The notes beneath the pieces were generated by a model. The model did not search any database. It had not been told where the DNA came from and saw only the letters and a program-made list of their open reading frames with translations. Shown piece by piece: positions 44,909 through 53,321 of a stretch of DNA of 64,000 bases. Every line of letters starts with the position of its first letter. Positions within the stretch are counted from its first letter, which is position 1. Source of the DNA: Victivallis vadensis (GTDB lineage: Bacteria > Verrucomicrobiota > Lentisphaeria > Victivallales > Victivallaceae); NCBI RefSeq assembly GCF_003096415.1, contig NZ_QEKH01000018.1, positions 56,002 to 120,001 on the forward strand, in the 5' to 3' direction. The translations under genes and the position numbers were made by a program.

Positions 44909-45580
44909 ATGCGTATTGGTCTATCGGTTATGATGCTGCTGGCCGCCGCGCTTCAGGCGGGGGAAAACCTGCTGCCGAACGGCTCTTTCGACGAAGGAGG
45001 CAAGGAGGCGCTCCACTGGGAAAAGACGGACAACCTGACCAGCTTCTGGCGGAACGACGGCCAACGGGGGCGCATCCTCGAACTGGACACCCGCCCTGAC
45101 CGCAAGCAGGTGCTCGCCTATCGGGAGGAGCGCAAACGCAATCCCGACGCTCCCGCGCCGAAGGCGGTGATTCCGAAAGAGCCGCTCAAAAGCATCGGTT
45201 CCAACGAGGGAACCGCGCTCGACAGCATGCTGCTGGATGTGAAGCCGGGGCAGGACTACAAGCTCTCGATCGACTACCGCGGGGCAGGCACGCCGTTCGT
45301 GTGGATCAAGGGTTTTATGATTCATCCGAAGCGCAAGACGCTGACCGACTGCTACCAGACGAGGCTGGCGCCGCCGGGAGGGGCGGCGGACCGCTGGCGG
45401 AGCTGTTCGATCACTTTCAGGCCGACGCCGCAGACGGTGAAGATGAAAGTGCGCATCTATGCTTACTGGCCCGCCGGAGTCTATTGGTTCGACAACGTCC
45501 GGCTTGAGGAGATCACGCCCGCCGAAGCGGCCGAGCTGCGCAGAAAGCGGGCGGAAACGGAAGAAAAAAATGTAAATTAG
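44909..45580 (+). CDS. Exported CBM-like protein, end of the MoxR operon
   Basis: 223 residues, signal peptide LSVMMLLAAALQAG, then ENLLPNGSFDEGG, the typical start of a carbohydrate-binding jelly roll (CBM4/9/22/DUF642-like), and a late WFDNVRLEEI, the typical end of that fold. Short charged tail. Last gene of the operon, followed by a terminator. A surface sugar-binding role is inferred from the fold alone. Confidence 0.65.
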   Translation: MRIGLSVMMLLAAALQAGENLLPNGSFDEGGKEALHWEKTDNLTSFWRNDGQRGRILELDTRPDRKQVLAYREERKRNPDAPAPKAVIPKEPLKSIGSNEGTALDSMLLDVKPGQDYKLSIDYRGAGTPFVWIKGFMIHPKRKTLTDCYQTRLAPPGGAADRWRSCSITFRPTPQTVKMKVRIYAYWPAGVYWFDNVRLEEITPAEAAELRRKRAETEEKNVN

Positions 45581-45593
45581 CAAGATCTAATTT
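45574..45593. promoter_or_regulatory. TTAG-N6-CTAA palindrome A (candidate DtxR/MntR-type operator)
   Basis: AAATTAG, caagat, CTAATTT: a perfect seven-base inverted repeat. It overlaps the stop codon of the exported-protein gene and lies about 90 bases before the microprotein gene. DtxR-family boxes consist of this kind of T/A-rich palindrome (TTAGG...CCTAA type). Confidence 0.5.
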
Positions 45594-45628
45594 GCAGGCA
45601 TCCCCTTTTCGGATTATAGTAAATCGAG

Positions 45629-45653
45629 TCCACTTTGCGGAGTGGATTTTTTT
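45629..45653 (+). terminator. Terminator of the MoxR operon
   Basis: TCCACT and AGTGGA enclose TTGCGG and are followed by an eight-T run. It separates the operon from the metal regulator. Confidence 0.75.
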
Positions 45654-45663
45654 ACGGATTTTA

Positions 45664-45681
45664 TATTAGGATGATCTAATA
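45664..45681. promoter_or_regulatory. TTAG-N6-CTAA palindrome B over the microprotein ribosome site
   Basis: TATTAG, gatgat, CTAATA. It ends on the base before the ATG at 45682 and covers the AGGA ribosome site, and the -10-like TATATT overlaps its left half. The spacing equals that of palindrome A, which supports control by the DtxR-type protein encoded next. Confidence 0.55.
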
Positions 45682-45819
45682 ATGTGTATGGAACCGGGTG
45701 GATGCTGCGGCGGATGCGACAAGTGCCGCTGCTGCCGTTGGGAAGGGGAACCGGTGGTGCTCGACTCCTTTGTCTGGCCGCCGTGGGAAGAAGAGCCGGA
45801 AAAGGAGGAGGAATGCTGA
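45682..45819 (+). CDS. 45-residue cysteine-rich microprotein
   Basis: Translates to a 45-residue peptide with eight cysteines: seven in the first 18 residues (MCMEPGGCCGG, CDKCRCC) and one as the last residue, followed after the cluster by an acidic tail (EEEPEKEEEC). The pattern suggests metal binding. Its TGA overlaps the regulator ATG (ATGCTGA), so translation is coupled. It lies between a candidate operator and a metal-dependent repressor gene. Too short for most gene finders; a second ATG six bases on is also possible. No family known to me. Confidence 0.65.
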   Translation: MCMEPGGCCGGCDKCRCCRWEGEPVVLDSFVWPPWEEEPEKEEEC

Positions 45820-46526
45820 AAACGGGTCCGAAAAAGGCGGAGGCGATCCAGCTCTCCGCCAGTCTGGAGGATTATCTGGAGACGATTGCGGCCCTGATCG
45901 AGGAACACGGCCACGCGCACACCAGCGACATCGCCGAGCGGATGAAGGTGAAGATGCCGTCGGTGACCTATGCGCTCGGTACGCTCTCCCGGGGCGGCTA
46001 TGTGGATTACCGGCCGAACCAGCCGGTGATGCTGACCGGCGCCGGTATCGCGATGGCCGAACGGGTGCGGCGGAAACACCGGGTGCTGGAGGATTTCTTT
46101 CACGAGCTGCTCGGGCTTCCGGCGGGAATTTCCGGCGAGGCCGCCTGCCGGATCGAGCATGTGGTCGACGGCAACACTGCGAGCCGGATGCAGATCATTT
46201 CCGGGGCGATCCGCCATCGCAACGATTGCCGGGCGCTGCGGAACTATCTGGAGGAGGCTTTTGAATTTCTGGGGTACGCCGAGCGGGAAGTCGGCACGGT
46301 CCTACCCGCGCTACCAGTTGGAAAACATGCAACGGTGCTGAAGCTCGGCGCGAATATCGCCGAACCGCAGCGGCTCGAAGCGCAGGGCCTTACCGTCGGA
46401 GCGACGGTCACGGTGGAACGGCTGCTGCCGGAAGTGAACCGCTGCGTCTGCCGGGTCGACGGCCGCGAATGCGACCTGTCGCTGGACGACGCGGAAAATA
46501 TCTGGATCGATCCGGCCGGATCATGA
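45813..46526 (+). CDS. DtxR/MntR-family metal-dependent regulator with FeoA-like C-terminal domain
   Basis: 237 residues. An N-terminal winged helix (SASLEDYLETIAALIEEHGHAHTSDIAERMKVKMPSVTYALGTLSRGGYVDYRPNQPVMLT) and the metal-binding dimer part (HRVLEDFFHELLGL, AACRIEHVVD) match DtxR/MntR/IdeR. Residues about 160-235 form the SH3-like FeoA domain (KLGANIAEPQRLEAQGLTVGATVTVERLLPE). The family represses iron or manganese uptake genes when metal is bound. AAAGGAGGAGGA precedes the ATG. Which metal is sensed is not clear from sequence. Confidence 0.88.
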   Translation: MLKTGPKKAEAIQLSASLEDYLETIAALIEEHGHAHTSDIAERMKVKMPSVTYALGTLSRGGYVDYRPNQPVMLTGAGIAMAERVRRKHRVLEDFFHELLGLPAGISGEAACRIEHVVDGNTASRMQIISGAIRHRNDCRALRNYLEEAFEFLGYAEREVGTVLPALPVGKHATVLKLGANIAEPQRLEAQGLTVGATVTVERLLPEVNRCVCRVDGRECDLSLDDAENIWIDPAGS

Positions 46527-46554
46527 ATGCCGTTGCGGTTGGATGGTGATTGTA

Positions 46555-46593
46555 CAAAATACGGCCGCTTCCGACTGTTTCGGGAGCGGCCGT
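46555..46593 (-). terminator. Terminator of the ferredoxin gene, shared with the regulator
   Basis: ACGGCCGCTTCCG and CGGGAGCGGCCGT form a 13-pair stem (one G-T). On the minus strand ATTTTGT follows. It lies between convergent genes. Confidence 0.7.
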
Positions 46594-46613
46594 AAACGGT
46601 ACTGTAACGGATG

Positions 46614-46787
46614 TTACCCCAGCGTAATGGCTTCGACCGGGCAGGCGCCGGTGCAGGCGCCGCAATCGACGCAGTCGCCGGCATTGACGGAAGCCTTGCC
46701 GTCAACCATGCTGATCGCGCTGACCGGGCATTCGCCGACGCAGGTTTCGCATCCGGTACACTTTTCCTTATTCACTTCTGCGGCCAT
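46614..46787 (-). CDS. 2[4Fe-4S] ferredoxin
   Basis: 57 residues, not in most gene tables because of its size. Two CxxCxxCxxxCP motifs: KCTGCETCVGECPVSAI and DCVDCGACTGACPVEAI. This is the small clostridial-type ferredoxin that carries low-potential electrons for hydrogenases or pyruvate oxidoreductases in anaerobes. AGGAGGTG six bases before the ATG is a strong ribosome site. A Fe-S protein beside a DtxR-like regulator suggests iron control. Confidence 0.95.
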   Translation of the reverse strand: MAAEVNKEKCTGCETCVGECPVSAISMVDGKASVNAGDCVDCGACTGACPVEAITLG

Positions 46788-46855
46788 AATTACACCTCCT
46801 GATGTTATTGGTTTATTTCTCCGGTCCCGCTTTCGGAACCCTGATCACTGCTTTT

Positions 46856-46884
46856 ACCATACCGGCGGGAATGGGAAAAGTCAA
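46856..46884 (-). promoter_or_regulatory. Ferredoxin promoter
   Basis: Minus-strand TTGACT, 17 bases, TATGGT, about 70 bases before the start codon. Confidence 0.6.
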
Positions 46885-46960
46885 ATCGCGGCGGCAAGAA
46901 AAACAGAAAATTATTCTGGTCTAACATGATGATAATCAAAATCTTGTGATTCATCAGCCG

Positions 46961-46974
46961 TTAGGCTTATCTAA
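46961..46974. promoter_or_regulatory. TTAG-N6-CTAA palindrome C upstream of the ferredoxin
   Basis: TTAG, gcttat, CTAA, with the same layout as palindromes A and B. It sits about 80 bases before the ferredoxin -35 box and next to the end of the Gfo/Idh gene. Confidence 0.4.
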
Positions 46975-46986
46975 TCTGCGGCGGGT

Positions 46987-47970
46987 TCAATGCTCCCGCC
47001 CCGTCAGGTTGCGCAGCGGACGCTCTCCGGCCCGGATCACCCAGCGGGTCGGGGAAAGCTCGGTTTCAAGCGGAACCGGAATCAGCTCTTTGCCGGTGCG
47101 GATTTCGTCGAGGACCGTGTCGAACCAGTCGATCGCGCCGTCGTTCGGATCGAGCGGCACGACTCCCTGCTCCGGCGTGTAGTACCGGACGGTTTCGCCG
47201 CCGTTGACCGATTCGACGAAACCGTTGACGCCGAAAATGCGCACGTTTTCATATCCCCAGGAGTTCCAGTGCGGCGCGCACGGCCCCGCGTAGTTGGAAA
47301 CTCCGCTGGCGATCGCGCCGTTGCTCAATGCCATGCTGAAGGAGACCGCCCGTCGGCATTCGCTTTGCGGCCCCTGGTTGCCGAGCCTGGTCTCGCGGGC
47401 GAAAAGCTCGGTGACGCGCAGGCCGGTCAGGTGTTCGATGAAACGCAGGTTGTAGATGCCGACCTGCCGGATCAGGCCGCCGTCCACATGCTCGTCCGCG
47501 GGGCGTTCCAGCCGCCACGGATAGGATTTCTGGGAGACGACCTGAAGGACTTCGCCGATGGTTCCGGCGGCCACGCATTTGCGCAGCGCCGCGTAGGGGG
47601 CCTGGAACGCGACCGAAGCCATTTCGTGGAATCTCCGGCCGACCCGCCGGGAGGTGCGGATGATTTCGTCCAACTCTTCTTCGCGGAAAGCGCAGGGCTT
47701 TTCGGCGTAGACGTGCCTGCCCGCCTCCAGACAGCGCAGCGCGTGCTGTGCCTGTTCCGACCGCAGCGGCGAGCACAGCGAAATCAACTGGGCGTCGGTC
47801 TGGAGCAGCTCGTCGAGCGAATCGCAGAAACGGAGTTCGGAACGATGCTCCGCCGGAATCTTTTCGGGAGCGATTCCGGCCGCCGCGACGATCTCCGCTC
47901 CGGGGTGTTGAAAAGCGAACCAGATTTGATGGCCGTTGTCGCCGTACAGGCCGATCTTGATCTTTTCCAT
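46987..47970 (-). CDS. Gfo/Idh/MocA-family oxidoreductase
   Basis: 327 residues. The NAD(P) fold reads KIKIGLYGDNGHQIWFAF, then ISLCSPLRSEQAQHALRCLEAGRHVYAEKPCAF with the EKP signature of the family; the C-terminal part has VDGGLIRQVGIYNLRFIEHLTG. Such enzymes oxidise or reduce sugar-like substrates. A substrate cannot be named. It stands alone with its own promoter. Confidence 0.85.
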   Translation of the reverse strand: MEKIKIGLYGDNGHQIWFAFQHPGAEIVAAAGIAPEKIPAEHRSELRFCDSLDELLQTDAQLISLCSPLRSEQAQHALRCLEAGRHVYAEKPCAFREEELDEIIRTSRRVGRRFHEMASVAFQAPYAALRKCVAAGTIGEVLQVVSQKSYPWRLERPADEHVDGGLIRQVGIYNLRFIEHLTGLRVTELFARETRLGNQGPQSECRRAVSFSMALSNGAIASGVSNYAGPCAPHWNSWGYENVRIFGVNGFVESVNGGETVRYYTPEQGVVPLDPNDGAIDWFDTVLDEIRTGKELIPVPLETELSPTRWVIRAGERPLRNLTGREH

Positions 47971-48007
47971 GTCGGTTTCCTCGCATTGATGGATTTATGG
48001 AGAACGA

Positions 48008-48035
48008 GTATAACGCCATTCCTGCTGAAACGCAA
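48008..48035 (-). promoter_or_regulatory. Promoter of the Gfo/Idh gene
   Basis: Minus-strand TTGCGT, 16 bases, TTATAC, ending 38 bases before the start codon. Confidence 0.55.
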
Positions 48036-48086
48036 ATACGGCGGACGTTTTTTCCGAAAAAAAGCGGATATCTTTCCGTCATCCCC

Positions 48087-48115
48087 TTGTGAAAAACGCC
48101 GAAGAGGAATATACT
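48087..48115 (+). promoter_or_regulatory. Promoter of the GYF-domain protein gene
   Basis: TTGTGA, 17 bases, TATACT, ending 36 bases before the ATG at 48151, which has GGAGGAAGG as ribosome site. Confidence 0.6.
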
Positions 48116-48150
48116 TCCTCAAGTAAAACGGCAACAGCGGAGGAAGGTGA

Positions 48151-50346
48151 ATGAAATTTCAGGGCGGCGGGCAACCGGAGGCTCTTTCGGAACACTGGGT
48201 GGTCCGTTTTGCAGACGGTGACCGGGAGGTCGATTCGACGGAACTTTTCGACCGGTTGATTGCCGGTGAAATCAGTGCGGCGACGCCGGTGCGCTCCGTT
48301 GCCTCCGGCAGCGGATTCCGGGAATTGCGCGCAGTTCCCGGGCTTGCGGAGTGCGCGGCGGGAGTGATCGCTTTATATTGCAACTGCTTGAAGTACATGC
48401 TGGTCTGTTTCCCGAGCCTGCTGCTCATCGCATTGGGGAGGTTCGGCCTCACGTTGGTGGACTGCGGAAGTTTCCGCCTTTACGAACCGCAAGGGACGAT
48501 TCTGGCGGTGCTGTACGCCTGGCTTGGCTTTCTCGGGATGATGCAGGTGTGTAACCTATTCTGTTACGGCCGGACCAACGTGGAACCGGTGCGGATGATG
48601 ATGTTGCTGATTCCCTACTGGAATCTGTGGGACGGGCCACGGTATTTTCGGGAACGAATCGTTGGACTGAGAGCGCAACTGAGGATATGGGAATGGCGCG
48701 TGCTGTCGGCGGGCAATGTCTGCATTGGAGTATTCGCGGCGCTGTTCACACTGTCGCTGTGGATCGCTCCGGCGGAGATCCTTTCCGGAGTATGCTTTGC
48801 CGGATTGGTGTTGAGCATGACTGGGAGCTGGCTGGGGTTGTGTCCGCTGCTGATTCGGAAATTGCGGCGGTTGAAACAGAAAAATCCGCTGCCGAAACCG
48901 CCGCGGGGAGTGTTTCTACGGCTGCCGGAACCTTTGCGCACAGCCCGGCGCTGGGGAAAACAGCAGCTCGGCGGAAGCTGGCGGGAGGCCGGAATCGGGC
49001 TGCTGATCGGGCTGGCTGCGCTGCTGGTCGGCTTCGGACCGCCGTGGCTGGCGAATGAGTACCGCTGGCGAGAGGTCGTGCGGGAGCATCCGCAACTGCG
49101 CCTGACGCGGCAGCAGTTGAGCACACCGCTGCCGCCGGGACCGTATGCGTCATCGGCGGTGAAGGCGACGGACGTGCCGGAACATGAACACGAAGAACGG
49201 GTTGCCGAAAACCGGGATTATGCGATGCGTTTTACGGGAAGCATCGACCCGGAATTCCGAAAGCGTGCCGAAGCCTCTTACCTCCGGTATACCCCCGTAT
49301 TTGAGCGGCTGGACCGGAAACTGCGGGAGTTTCCCGCATGGGGATTCCCGGTGGAGAATAACGGAGAGGGGCGGACGAAGCAGGATGTCGCATACGCCCT
49401 TGTGCGGCTCACCGGTTTCTTCCGGGAGAAAGACAGGATCGCCCGACGGAACGGTGAGGCCGTCGATTGGAACCGGACGCGGGAACGCTTCGACCGGTTC
49501 CGGGGTTATCTGCGGGAAAATGACGAAGAGGTCCAGCACTATTCCTACCTGATTGATCTGAGCCGGATGCGGGGGCTGGAGGAGCAGGCGCGCGATCTGG
49601 ATGCGGAGAATCTGCGGCAGGAAATCGCATACTTCCGGGAGGAGGAAAAGGAGGTCGCGGAATTGTTCGCCCGGGAGCTGGCATGGCGGTACGCCGGTTC
49701 GGAGGCATTGGAGTGGGGCGGAGCTGTTCAAAGACCGTTCATCCGGATGCGGAAATTCCGCCCGGTACAGCGGGCGATACGGCTTGCCGGAAAGGACTTC
49801 TCCGAAGTCCGGGAAGCCGTGGAGCAATATGCAAAGGAGTTTGACGGTACTTGGAAACAGTTGCTGCTGCAGGCTCCCGGAAGTCGGGACATCGTCACGG
49901 TGTCCCGCCACCGGCTGGTCTGCCGGCTGGGGTATGCGGGGGCGGCGCTGGAACTGTACCGCCGCCGGTATGGCGGCTACCCGGATTCGCTGCGGCAACT
50001 GGTGCCGGAGTTTCTGCCGGAGGTGCCGTCGGATCCATTCGACGGGGAGCCGCTTCGTTACCGGGCCGGAATAGTTGAAATCAGCCGCTCCGACATCCAC
50101 CGGGAGGGCGGGCGGTTCGTGAAAGTCAACCGGACGGTTGCGGAACCGGGGGCGCGGCTTTACAGCATCGGTCCCGACCTGACCGACGACGGTGGCCGCG
50201 ATTGGAGTGCGGCAGGAAGCGATTCATGCGACCTTTCCTTCACACTCTCGGCGGCGGGGGAGGTGCTGCGGGCGAAATCCAGCAGTTCCAGCAAAGCCAG
50301 CGTGTCGCCGAGCGGTACCAGTGGCGGTTCGGTTCCGGCCAGATAA
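48151..50346 (+). CDS. GYF_2-domain membrane protein with pseudopilin-like C-terminus
   Basis: 731 residues. Residues about 15-65 (HWVVRFADGDREVDSTELFDRLIAGEISAATPVRS) resemble the GYF_2 domain common in PVC bacteria. Five or so membrane helices follow to about residue 310, then a long charged helical region, and at about 605-690 YRRRYGGYPDSLRQLVPEFLPEVPSDPFDGEPLRYR and LYSIGPDLTDDGG, a motif found at the end of type II pseudopilin-like proteins. The last 62 codons overlap, in reverse, the end of the convergent oxidoreductase gene and look unlike a natural protein. Confidence 0.7.
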   Translation: MKFQGGGQPEALSEHWVVRFADGDREVDSTELFDRLIAGEISAATPVRSVASGSGFRELRAVPGLAECAAGVIALYCNCLKYMLVCFPSLLLIALGRFGLTLVDCGSFRLYEPQGTILAVLYAWLGFLGMMQVCNLFCYGRTNVEPVRMMMLLIPYWNLWDGPRYFRERIVGLRAQLRIWEWRVLSAGNVCIGVFAALFTLSLWIAPAEILSGVCFAGLVLSMTGSWLGLCPLLIRKLRRLKQKNPLPKPPRGVFLRLPEPLRTARRWGKQQLGGSWREAGIGLLIGLAALLVGFGPPWLANEYRWREVVREHPQLRLTRQQLSTPLPPGPYASSAVKATDVPEHEHEERVAENRDYAMRFTGSIDPEFRKRAEASYLRYTPVFERLDRKLREFPAWGFPVENNGEGRTKQDVAYALVRLTGFFREKDRIARRNGEAVDWNRTRERFDRFRGYLRENDEEVQHYSYLIDLSRMRGLEEQARDLDAENLRQEIAYFREEEKEVAELFARELAWRYAGSEALEWGGAVQRPFIRMRKFRPVQRAIRLAGKDFSEVREAVEQYAKEFDGTWKQLLLQAPGSRDIVTVSRHRLVCRLGYAGAALELYRRRYGGYPDSLRQLVPEFLPEVPSDPFDGEPLRYRAGIVEISRSDIHREGGRFVKVNRTVAEPGARLYSIGPDLTDDGGRDWSAAGSDSCDLSFTLSAAGEVLRAKSSSSSKASVSPSGTSGGSVPAR

Positions 50347-51272
50347 CCGGCAACCCGGTCGTAGAAGGGGCCGGGCGGCATGTCGGCGAAACTGATACTG
50401 CTCGCCTGCCAGTCGAGCCGTTCGGAAGGATAGCGACGACCGGCGGCGGCTAGTTCGCGGTCGATCCGCAGCGGCGGAAGCGCGGCGAGAGTGCGCAGCT
50501 CCCAACGCCGTTCGGCGGGGTGCAGCCGGGCGCTGCCCCGTTCTCCGTGAAGCTCCCATGCCGAGGAGTCGAAAGCCGAAGCCATGTTGATTTCGAGGTC
50601 GAAGATCAGGCCGTCGGGCCGGATCAGTTGGGCCTTGACCATGTCTTCGGCATCGCCGCCGGAAACGATGCGGCGGGTTTCCATGTGCCGCCGTGCCAGC
50701 GCGGTTCCGAATAAGCTGAAATACTGGTCGATGAAATGTGAGCCGTAGTTGTTCAGCATCCCGCCGCCGTTGGCGCGGAACGCCTGCCAGTCATCCCGCC
50801 GCTGGTAGCGCGCCCAGACCCGGCGGACCAGAAAGAGCCGGCCGAGCCGGTTTTCTTCCAGAATCCGGCGCAGTACCAGTGTTTCCGGCATCAGGCGGTG
50901 GGGTTGATAGGTCATGATTTTGCGGTTCCGATTCCGGGCGGCCGCGGCGATTTCGCGCACTTCCGCCGCCGACAGTGCCAGCGGCTTGTCGCAGAAAACA
51001 TCGCATCCGGCATCAAACGCCTGCAGAATCTGCTCCTTGTGGCAGCAGGTGGGCGAGGCGATCACCACCAGTGCCGGCGTTTCCGCGCTGAGAAGTTCCG
51101 CGAAGGAACGGTAGCCGCGCGGCACCCGGAATCGTTCGCGGGTGTCGGCGACCCGCTCCGGCAGCGGATCTGCGACCGCTTCCAGCGAGAAAGCGGGATG
51201 GCGCGCCAGTTCCGGCAAATGGAATTCCCAGGCGATCCGGCCAAGGCCGGCCAGGGCGGTTCTGATTTTCAT
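50160..51272 (-). CDS. Gfo/Idh/MocA-family oxidoreductase
   Basis: 370 residues from the ATG at 51272 (a GTG four codons upstream overlaps the preceding stop). KIRTALAGLGRIAWEFHLPELARHP begins the NAD(P) fold; FCDKPLALSAAEVREI has the DKP form of the EKP motif; GGGMLNNYGSHFIDQYFSLFG is the substrate-binding block. It lies three codons after the arabinofuranosidase gene, so it probably acts on a sugar released by it. The last roughly 60 residues lie over the end of the convergent gene and are probably a read-through tail. Confidence 0.82.
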   Translation of the reverse strand: MKIRTALAGLGRIAWEFHLPELARHPAFSLEAVADPLPERVADTRERFRVPRGYRSFAELLSAETPALVVIASPTCCHKEQILQAFDAGCDVFCDKPLALSAAEVREIAAAARNRNRKIMTYQPHRLMPETLVLRRILEENRLGRLFLVRRVWARYQRRDDWQAFRANGGGMLNNYGSHFIDQYFSLFGTALARRHMETRRIVSGGDAEDMVKAQLIRPDGLIFDLEINMASAFDSSAWELHGERGSARLHPAERRWELRTLAALPPLRIDRELAAAGRRYPSERLDWQASSISFADMPPGPFYDRVAGYLAGTEPPLVPLGDTLALLELLDFARSTSPAAESVKERSHESLPAALQSRPPSSVRSGPML

Positions 51273-51280
51273 GTCAGCGC

Positions 51281-53308
51281 TCACTTTCCGGCAGGGAGTT
51301 CGCGGGTGATCTCAACGGCAGTCATCGACAGCGGGGGCAGCGTCAGTCCGAAGCCCTGCGGCGAAACCGCCGGAATCTCGGCCCCGGAAACGGTTTCCGC
51401 AACCTCCTGCGTCTTCCAGTTGTTGGCGGCGAGCGAGGGGCCGGTGACCTGCCAGAGCCGGGCGGAACGGGCGGAGCCGTCCGCCACTTTCACGGTGATC
51501 GGAGCGGACTCCTTTTGAAGTTTGTTGAAGATAATCACATAGAGCGTCCGGCGGTCCGGCGACAGTGATGCGGCTGAGGTCACGGCGGAGTAGGCCGGGA
51601 ACTGCGGGCCCTGCGTGAGCCGAATGTTGCGGAATTCGATTTCGGCGTTGACTGGTTTCACTCCCCGGATCATCCGCACCACCAGACTCAGTTGTTCGGC
51701 ATCGGGCAACACGGCGAGGCTGACGCTGCGCCGGATCCACTCCCTTTCCCACAATTCGGACTCCATTCCGCTGGCGGACATGGTCTTGCTCCAACCGCGC
51801 GCATCGGTGAAGCCGAGCCCGACCGCCGCGCCGGAGTCGTCACCGGATTTCACGCGGAATTCGTAGTCGGCCCGGTAGGAGACGCCGGGACGGATGGCAA
51901 AGGGCGGGAAGTTGTGATACGCTTCGCCGCTGAAATCTTTCAACTTCAACGTGAAAGAGTCGGGACCGGTCGGAATTATCCGATAGTTTTCTTTGTCGGC
52001 GGCATCGGGCCGGAATTCCACCGGTACAGCGGGCGCGTCTCCGGCTTGCCGGGTACGGGAGATGCCGCCGAATTCGACCTTCGGTTCGCCGGTCACGGCA
52101 ACGCCGACCTGTTCGGTGCCGAAGTGGGATCCCCACAGCCGGTAAAGCCAGTAGCCGGGCAGCTTGTGCCACGGGTTGAGCGGGCGCCCCTCTTTCCAGC
52201 GGCCGCCGTGTACGAAACCGAAGTAGCCGTTGACGAACTGCCATTGGTTGGCGAAGGCGATGTTGTTCTCCTTTTGCAGCATCACGCGGATCAGGTCGGC
52301 GCAGTAGAGGGCCGGGCCATAGCTGAGCATCCCCTGCGGCGAGCGGGTGTCGATCCAGAGCATGTTGTATTCGGTCAGCGCGATCGGGATGTCGCGCCCG
52401 GTCAGGCGGCGGGTGTTGGCGTGGTACTCGCGGACCAGCGCACCGGTTTGGTCGGGCGCCGCGAGCGCGGATTCCAGAATCAGTTCCGGGTAGGCATTGG
52501 CGCGGGCGGCCTGTTCCACTACGGTCGCGTAGGGATGCAGTGCGATGAAGTCGAGCTGACGGCCGTTTTTGCGCAGCAACGCGGTATTCCACGGATCCTG
52601 CCAGCCGGTTCCGGTGCTGAAGTGGCCGCCGAGCCGGATCGTCGGATCGACCTTGCGGATGGCCCGGATCACCCGATCGACCCAGTCGGCATACTGCTGC
52701 GGCGTGCGCACGAGGCGCGGTTCCCCCTGATGGTTGCCGTGATCGCTCTCGTTGGCGATTTCAATGAATTTGACGTTGCAGGGCTGCGGAAAACCGTCGG
52801 CTGCACGCTGTTTCGCCCACGGATGGGCGTCATCGGCGGGGGAGTTCAGGTATTCGGCCAGTTCAGCGGCGGATTCCGGGGTGGTCAGGTCGCCGAGCGT
52901 GATCAGCGGCTCCGCACCGATCTCGCGGCAGAAGCGCACCAGTTCCGGGATGCCGAATTTCTGGTGAGGCCGTTTTTCCTGTGGTCCGACGGCGGTTTCC
53001 CAGTCGAAGTTGTGGGACAGGCAGCCGCCGGGATAGCGGATCAGTTTCGCTCCGGCTTCCCGCAGGATTCCGACCAATTCGGAGTTGGGAGCGTTGAGTT
53101 CGGGGCGCCATGCACCGGAAGCGTAATTGCCGGCGGGAGTGTCGGTCCTGCCCTGATAGCCTTTGCCGTTGCCGCCTTCGATGTTGTGTCCGAAAATATA
53201 GGGGTTGACCGCCCCCTCCGACCGGGACGGGTCAACCGTGACAACCGTGGCCGCGCCCAATGAGATGGCAGCTCCGATTACAGTGCAGGGGAGTAATTTA
53301 TGAAACAT
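51281..53308 (-). CDS. GH51-like alpha-L-arabinofuranosidase (clan GH-A), exported
   Basis: 675 residues from the ATG at 53308; a signal peptide (LLPCTVIGAAISLGAA) directs export. The catalytic barrel has RYPGGCLSHNFDW, the acid/base in FIEIANESDHG (E187) and the nucleophile in IALTEYNMLW (E313). This pair and the layout fit GH51 and its relatives; the C-terminal half is beta-sandwich. It should cut arabinofuranosyl or related side chains of plant polysaccharides. Following oxidoreductase and preceding pseudopilin are on the same strand. Confidence 0.78.
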   Translation of the reverse strand: MFHKLLPCTVIGAAISLGAATVVTVDPSRSEGAVNPYIFGHNIEGGNGKGYQGRTDTPAGNYASGAWRPELNAPNSELVGILREAGAKLIRYPGGCLSHNFDWETAVGPQEKRPHQKFGIPELVRFCREIGAEPLITLGDLTTPESAAELAEYLNSPADDAHPWAKQRAADGFPQPCNVKFIEIANESDHGNHQGEPRLVRTPQQYADWVDRVIRAIRKVDPTIRLGGHFSTGTGWQDPWNTALLRKNGRQLDFIALHPYATVVEQAARANAYPELILESALAAPDQTGALVREYHANTRRLTGRDIPIALTEYNMLWIDTRSPQGMLSYGPALYCADLIRVMLQKENNIAFANQWQFVNGYFGFVHGGRWKEGRPLNPWHKLPGYWLYRLWGSHFGTEQVGVAVTGEPKVEFGGISRTRQAGDAPAVPVEFRPDAADKENYRIIPTGPDSFTLKLKDFSGEAYHNFPPFAIRPGVSYRADYEFRVKSGDDSGAAVGLGFTDARGWSKTMSASGMESELWEREWIRRSVSLAVLPDAEQLSLVVRMIRGVKPVNAEIEFRNIRLTQGPQFPAYSAVTSAASLSPDRRTLYVIIFNKLQKESAPITVKVADGSARSARLWQVTGPSLAANNWKTQEVAETVSGAEIPAVSPQGFGLTLPPLSMTAVEITRELPAGK

Positions 53309-53321
53309 GATCCGGATACCT

